DNA of 7,467 bases from Planctomycetota bacterium (GTDB taxonomy: Bacteria > Planctomycetota > Planctomycetia > Pirellulales > Pirellulaceae). Made by a program: the position numbers and the translations under genes. The notes under the pieces are model-generated. The model was not told where the DNA came from and did no database searches. It saw only the letters and a list, made by a program, of their open reading frames with translations. The DNA lies in assembly GCA_026692885.1 (NCBI GenBank), contig JAPLNJ010001137.1, positions 1-7,467 of the forward strand, written 5' to 3'. This document shows positions 4,482-7,467 of this stretch, one piece after another (within the stretch, counting starts at the first letter, position 1; each line of letters begins with the position of its first letter).

Positions 4482-6488
4482 CTAAGCTGCCGCTGCAGGG
4501 CGCGCTGGCGTAGTTTTTTGCTCCTGGTCCTCGGGAAACGAAACGACCGACAGGCGGGCGGATCGCCGTCGGGTGGGCCACAAACGAATCACGGCGCCCA
4601 GGCCCATGATGCTGCCGCCCAACCACATAAATCGCATCAACGGATTTGCCACAAAAGTCGCGCGGACTTTGCCGGGACCTTCGCCGGCGTGCAAGATCGC
4701 GTAGAAGTCGCCGTCCCACGTGGAGTGGATCGCCACGACACTGGCCCATTGCCGTTGGACCCGGTAGTAGTGTTGGGCAGGCCGCACGGTCCCTTCCACC
4801 TGTCCCCCTCGCGAAAGCTCCAGTTCGGCTTCCGCCACGAGTTTGTCCGGGAGTTCGTGTTGGTTGATCCGCGCCAACCGCACGTCGCGGCCGGCCCACT
4901 GGATCGTCTCGCCCGCCTGCAGTACGAACTCTTCCTGGTGCGTCCCTACCGAGGAACCTGTCACGCCCAAGGCCAGGCACACCAAGCCCAGGTGGATCAG
5001 AAAGCCGGCATACTGCCGCCGCAACTCGCGCAGGGTGCGGAAGACGCCCCACCACGGCTGGTGCGGCTCACGTCGGCGGGCATCCAGCAGCACGGCCCCG
5101 AACAGCGCCACGACCGACAATCCCGCCAGACCGGCTACGCTCAACTCGATCCACTGACGGCAGCCCAGCAGCCAGACCGTCGCGGCAGCCAGTCCGCCGG
5201 CGATGGCCGCAGCGAGCAACCAGCGGGTCTGGGCCGGCGTAGGACCTGCGCCCCAGGACAACAGCGGCGCCATCCCGGTGGTCGTCAGCAGCAGCAGGCC
5301 GGTTGGAATCAAGACGTTGTTGTAGAAGGGAGGCCCCACCATGACCATTTGGCCCGTGATCAGATTCGACAACGCCGTGCTCACGGTGCCGGCCACGACC
5401 ACGCCCGTCAGCAGCAGCAGGGCGACGGACGCGATCGCCACAAACGCCTCGCGGCTGAATACGCTACGGATGGGCTTCTCCGGCGCCAAACGCTGCCGGC
5501 GCAGGACTAGCAACACGCCGCCTCCGGCGACCAGCACGATCATCAAGGCGAGGAAGAGCCAGCCGATCGGCGACTTGCTGAACGCGTGCAGACTGCTGAA
5601 AATACCGCTGCGAGTCAGGAAGGTGGCGAAGTTGCACAGGCCAAAGGTGGCGATGGCCAAGGCCAGAGCCGTTTTCTTCAGTGCGCCGTGGTACTGCCAC
5701 GCCATCAGCGTGTGCACCAGCGCCGTCCCGGTCAGCCAAGGTATCAACGAGCCATTCTCGACCGGATCCCAGCCCCAATACCCGCCCCAGCCCAGCGACT
5801 CATACGCCCATTCCGCGCCCCACAGAATACCGCCACCCAAGACGGCCCAAGCCGCCACGGCCCAGGGCCGCGCTTGCCGAACCCAATCGGTATCCAGTCG
5901 TCCACTGACCAACGCCACGGCCGCCAGGGCGAACGGCACGCCCCACAGCGCGTAGCCGAGGAAGACAATCGGCGGATGGATCAGCATGGCCGGATGCTGC
6001 AGCGACGGACTCAGCCCGGCACCGTCTCGCTGCTGGGCCAGACTGGCCTCCATCGGGTCTGCGGCGAACACCATGATGGCCAGCAGGAAGCACACGCAGG
6101 CCATCAGCACGCCGAAGGCGGGCTCGCGCAGGGGACTCACCTGCCGACGTGGCCACAAGCCATACGCCAACGCCAGCGCGCCGGACATCCAGGCCCACAC
6201 CAACAGCGAACCGGCCTGGCCGACCCACAACGCCGAGACGGAGTAGTACCAAGGCAACGTCGTGCTGGTGTACTCCGCGACGTAGGCGAAGCTGAAGTCT
6301 CTCTGGAGCAAAGCCCAGACCAGCACGGCCGCCAACGCGGTTAGTGCCAGTTGCGTGGCGACCGCCGCCAGAATCCCGGCAGCACGCAGCACACGTTGCT
6401 CGCGCCGCGCACCCGCCGCGCAAGCGAAGGCCGCGAAGCCGGAACCGACAAACGCACTGAGCAGGCAGAGCTCGCCGAGGATTCTCAT
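4482..6488 (-). CDS. ccmF: CcmF, heme lyase subunit of cytochrome c maturation
   Basis: This 668-residue polytopic protein of the WWD heme-handling family takes heme from CcmE and supports its attachment to apocytochrome c outside the cytoplasm. The WWD motif is at 231-245 (SLGWGGYWGWDPVEN). Histidines at the expected heme-ligand places are H171 (in LIHPPIVFLGY), H259 (ALVHT), H301 (SSLHAFS) and H499 (FLIHLG). Many hydrophobic segments span 1-470. A periplasmic domain follows at about 512-610, then a final helix (about 614-636) and a short cytoplasmic tail. Length fits the usual 630-670. The ATG at 6488 overlaps the ccmE stop codon as ATGA, with GAGGGG just upstream, indicating tight coupling. 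The frame extends to 6608 only by running through the end of ccmE. All key residues seem intact. Confidence 0.96.
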   Translation of the reverse strand: MRILGELCLLSAFVGSGFAAFACAAGARREQRVLRAAGILAAVATQLALTALAAVLVWALLQRDFSFAYVAEYTSTTLPWYYSVSALWVGQAGSLLVWAWMSGALALAYGLWPRRQVSPLREPAFGVLMACVCFLLAIMVFAADPMEASLAQQRDGAGLSPSLQHPAMLIHPPIVFLGYALWGVPFALAAVALVSGRLDTDWVRQARPWAVAAWAVLGGGILWGAEWAYESLGWGGYWGWDPVENGSLIPWLTGTALVHTLMAWQYHGALKKTALALAIATFGLCNFATFLTRSGIFSSLHAFSKSPIGWLFLALMIVLVAGGGVLLVLRRQRLAPEKPIRSVFSREAFVAIASVALLLLTGVVVAGTVSTALSNLITGQMVMVGPPFYNNVLIPTGLLLLTTTGMAPLLSWGAGPTPAQTRWLLAAAIAGGLAAATVWLLGCRQWIELSVAGLAGLSVVALFGAVLLDARRREPHQPWWGVFRTLRELRRQYAGFLIHLGLVCLALGVTGSSVGTHQEEFVLQAGETIQWAGRDVRLARINQHELPDKLVAEAELELSRGGQVEGTVRPAQHYYRVQRQWASVVAIHSTWDGDFYAILHAGEGPGKVRATFVANPLMRFMWLGGSIMGLGAVIRLWPTRRRSARLSVVSFPEDQEQKTTPARPAAAA

Positions 6489-6967
6489 AGGCCCCTCTGT
6501 GACTCCGTAGTACGCTGCGACGTCGCGGACACAGGAACCCCGCGCGGCACGGGCGAGATGCTGGCCGGTGTCGGGGACTTGTCGCGTGCATCGTACTTGC
6601 TCGCGCACTTGGTCAGGATCTTATCGCCGCGCAACACGCCGTCCTGCTCCAAGCGTCCTTCCACGACGACGTCCATGGCTTCAGCCAGATTATCGGGCAG
6701 CGTCCCGGCGCAGATGGCGTTCAACTGGCTGTTTGTCCCGGCCAGGGTGAATTGGGCCTGCCTGCGATTCGTCGCGACCTGCAGCGTCTGGGGCGCCACC
6801 TTGCCGCTGACCCGCATCCGCTGGCCGACCAACTTGGCGCCACCCGCCACGCATTCATCGGTGGTCAGGTAGTATTTCCAACTGCTAGACGCTCCGACGT
6901 AGGCCATGTATGCGGTCACACTTGCGATGACCAGGCCCGCCACGAGTAGTTTTTTTCCAGGAGTCAT
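6485..6967 (-). CDS. ccmE: CcmE, periplasmic heme chaperone of the Cys-x-x-x-Tyr type
   Basis: This 160-residue protein has an N-terminal signal-anchor helix (about 6-24) and an OB-fold beta domain (about 44-118: RVSGKV, FTLAG, VVVEGRL, GDKILTK). Classical CcmE binds heme covalently through the His of an HxxxY motif. Here the aligned segment is KCASKY, with C121 and Y125, giving the CxxxY variant known from Desulfovibrio and archaea (System I*). A polar, probably flexible tail follows (126-160). The ATG at 6967 has a strong GGAGG, but 14 bases upstream, longer than usual. A GTG five codons earlier is in frame but overlaps that GGAGG, so the ATG is preferred. The frame continues to 7057 with residues unlike the family. 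It is the first gene of the operon and overlaps ccmF by 4 bases. Confidence 0.95.
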   Translation of the reverse strand: MTPGKKLLVAGLVIASVTAYMAYVGASSSWKYYLTTDECVAGGAKLVGQRMRVSGKVAPQTLQVATNRRQAQFTLAGTNSQLNAICAGTLPDNLAEAMDVVVEGRLEQDGVLRGDKILTKCASKYDARDKSPTPASISPVPRGVPVSATSQRTTESQRGL

Positions 6968-7093
6968 GGAACTTGGCTTCACCTCCCAAGACAGTTGCGA
7001 TGGGAAAATTCGGTGCCTTGACCATCCGCTCCTACCACCCACGAATGAGGATGGCAAATACGTGGATCGTCGCTTAACCCGGAGTCGGGTATC

Positions 7094-7195
7094 CGCTTAC
7101 AGGTGGCGGTATAACGGAATCTGTTCTGACGAGACCGCCCGGTCCGCAGCGACGGGGGTGGGGACAGTACCAGAATGTCCGCCACCTGTCAAAGC
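7094..7195. repeat. Imperfect inverted repeat upstream of ccmE
   Basis: ACAGGTGGCGG (7099-7109) is perfectly inverted at 7179-7189. With one bulged base and one mismatch, the pairing extends outward through CGCTT on both sides (arms 7094-7109 and 7179-7195). The arms enclose 69 bases. The right arm contains the -35 box of the candidate ccm promoter. It could be a paired protein-binding site or a decayed element; no second copy is in the window. Confidence 0.45.
7164..7192 (-). promoter_or_regulatory. Candidate sigma-70-type promoter for the ccm operon
   Basis: On the minus strand, a consensus -35 TTGACA (7187-7192) is followed by exactly 17 bases and then TACTGT (7164-7169), which matches TATAAT at the first, second and last positions. 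Transcription would start near 7157, leaving a leader of about 190 bases before ccmE. This is a pattern match in a GC-rich genome. The -35 lies inside the right arm of the inverted repeat, so a repressor or activator there could affect it. Confidence 0.33.
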
Positions 7196-7401
7196 GAATC
7201 GCTACGGTGGATCTTCTGCGGCTGCAGGAAGGGCTTGCTAGCACCAAACGGGTGTGGGAGCGAAATGCGTTAACTCTGACGGCCTTGATCATAACGTTGT
7301 GAAATACTAGCAGTGTCATGATCGTCCCCGATAAGCTCCCGACGTAAGTCGATGGAAGTGCTCCCGCCCTGTGCCTAACCCGGAGCCCCATCTCCGACCG
7401 G

Positions 7402-7454
7402 CCCGACTCGCTGGCGGCCCGCCGCCGGAGGCGGCGGGCAGCCAGCGAGTCGGG
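7402..7454. repeat. Very stable 53-nt hairpin near the window edge
   Basis: CCCGACTCGCTGGC (7402-7415) pairs perfectly with 7441-7454. After a single G-A mismatch (7416 with 7440), GCCCGCCGCC (7417-7426) pairs perfectly with 7430-7439 around a GGA loop. The result is 24 base pairs with one mismatch. No U-tract follows on either strand within the window. It may be a dispersed structural repeat or part of a transcript boundary with the gene to the right, which is not in the window. Confidence 0.7.
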
Positions 7455-7467
7455 GGAACTCGGTGAG

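Larger units (their letters stand above)
6968..7401. other. Upstream region of the ccm operon, no gene seen
   Basis: About 430 bases right of ccmE contain no open frame with a recognisable domain or convincing ribosome binding site on either strand, and no tRNA-like cloverleaf was recognised. It holds a candidate promoter, an inverted repeat around 7094-7195, and two copies of TAACCCGGAG near 7075 and 7376. One of these continues into a small ACCCG-GAGT-CGGGT hairpin. Confidence 0.5.

Noticed and set aside
4272..5510. Plus-strand open frame of 412 codons over the end of ccmF
   Set aside because: It begins inside the repeat element and is antisense to ccmF, whose family motifs are clear. Its composition is rich in Gln, His, Arg and Pro with no domain.
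6489..6608. Longer N-terminus for CcmF starting at 6608
   Set aside because: It would overlap ccmE by about 120 bases. The ATGA overlap at 6485-6488 is the usual arrangement.
7074..7391. Minus-strand open frame of 105 codons upstream of ccmE
   Set aside because: There is no convincing ribosome binding site and no recognisable domain, and it runs over the inverted repeat and the candidate promoter.

Overview
The window is a GC-rich (about 60%) segment whose genes all lie on the minus strand, so it reads from right to left. Gene families, spacing and intergenic palindromes together suggest a planctomycete, probably of the Pirellulales type. The suggestive features are a TMEM43-like gene, a CcmE of the Cys type, and GTAGGGTGGGCC-type and CGTCACGCTCCG-type dispersed hairpins. 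The taxon is inferred from family resemblance and was not tested.

The core is a cytochrome c maturation (System I, Ccm) cluster in the order ccmE (6967-6485), ccmF (6488-4482), ccmA (4171-3473), ccmB (3460-2777), ccmC (2772-2041), a small ccmD-like gene (2010-1840), then an unrecognised secreted or membrane-anchored protein with a carboxypeptidase-regulatory-like N-terminal domain (1746-691). CcmABCD would load heme onto the periplasmic chaperone CcmE, and CcmF would transfer that heme to apocytochromes c. CcmE carries Cys-x-x-x-Tyr where the classical protein has His-x-x-x-Tyr. No ccmG, ccmH or ccmI is present, which fits the variant pathway called System I*.

Two near-identical MITE-like elements of about 135-142 bp, in opposite orientations, bracket the ccmABCD-orf351 block. 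One lies in the 310-bp gap between ccmF and ccmA (4266-4407). The other lies after the last gene (about 506-640), where it can also serve as a terminator. Each is built on a 30-bp inverted repeat around a 29-nt loop. Other short hairpins of different families sit in the remaining gaps (1796-1815, 1823-1838, 4425-4446, 7402-7454).

Right of ccmE, 6968-7467 holds no convincing gene. It contains a candidate promoter (TTGACA-17-TACTGT on the minus strand), an imperfect inverted repeat overlapping it, and a very strong 24-bp-stem hairpin near the window edge. At the left end (317-18) is a well-initiated but short gene with the N-terminus of the TMEM43 family, probably a broken copy.

Nothing here is clearly a wholly new system. 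The points most worth a second look are the Cys-type CcmE, the unrecognised protein at the end of the operon, and the inverted element pair that splits and brackets the operon.
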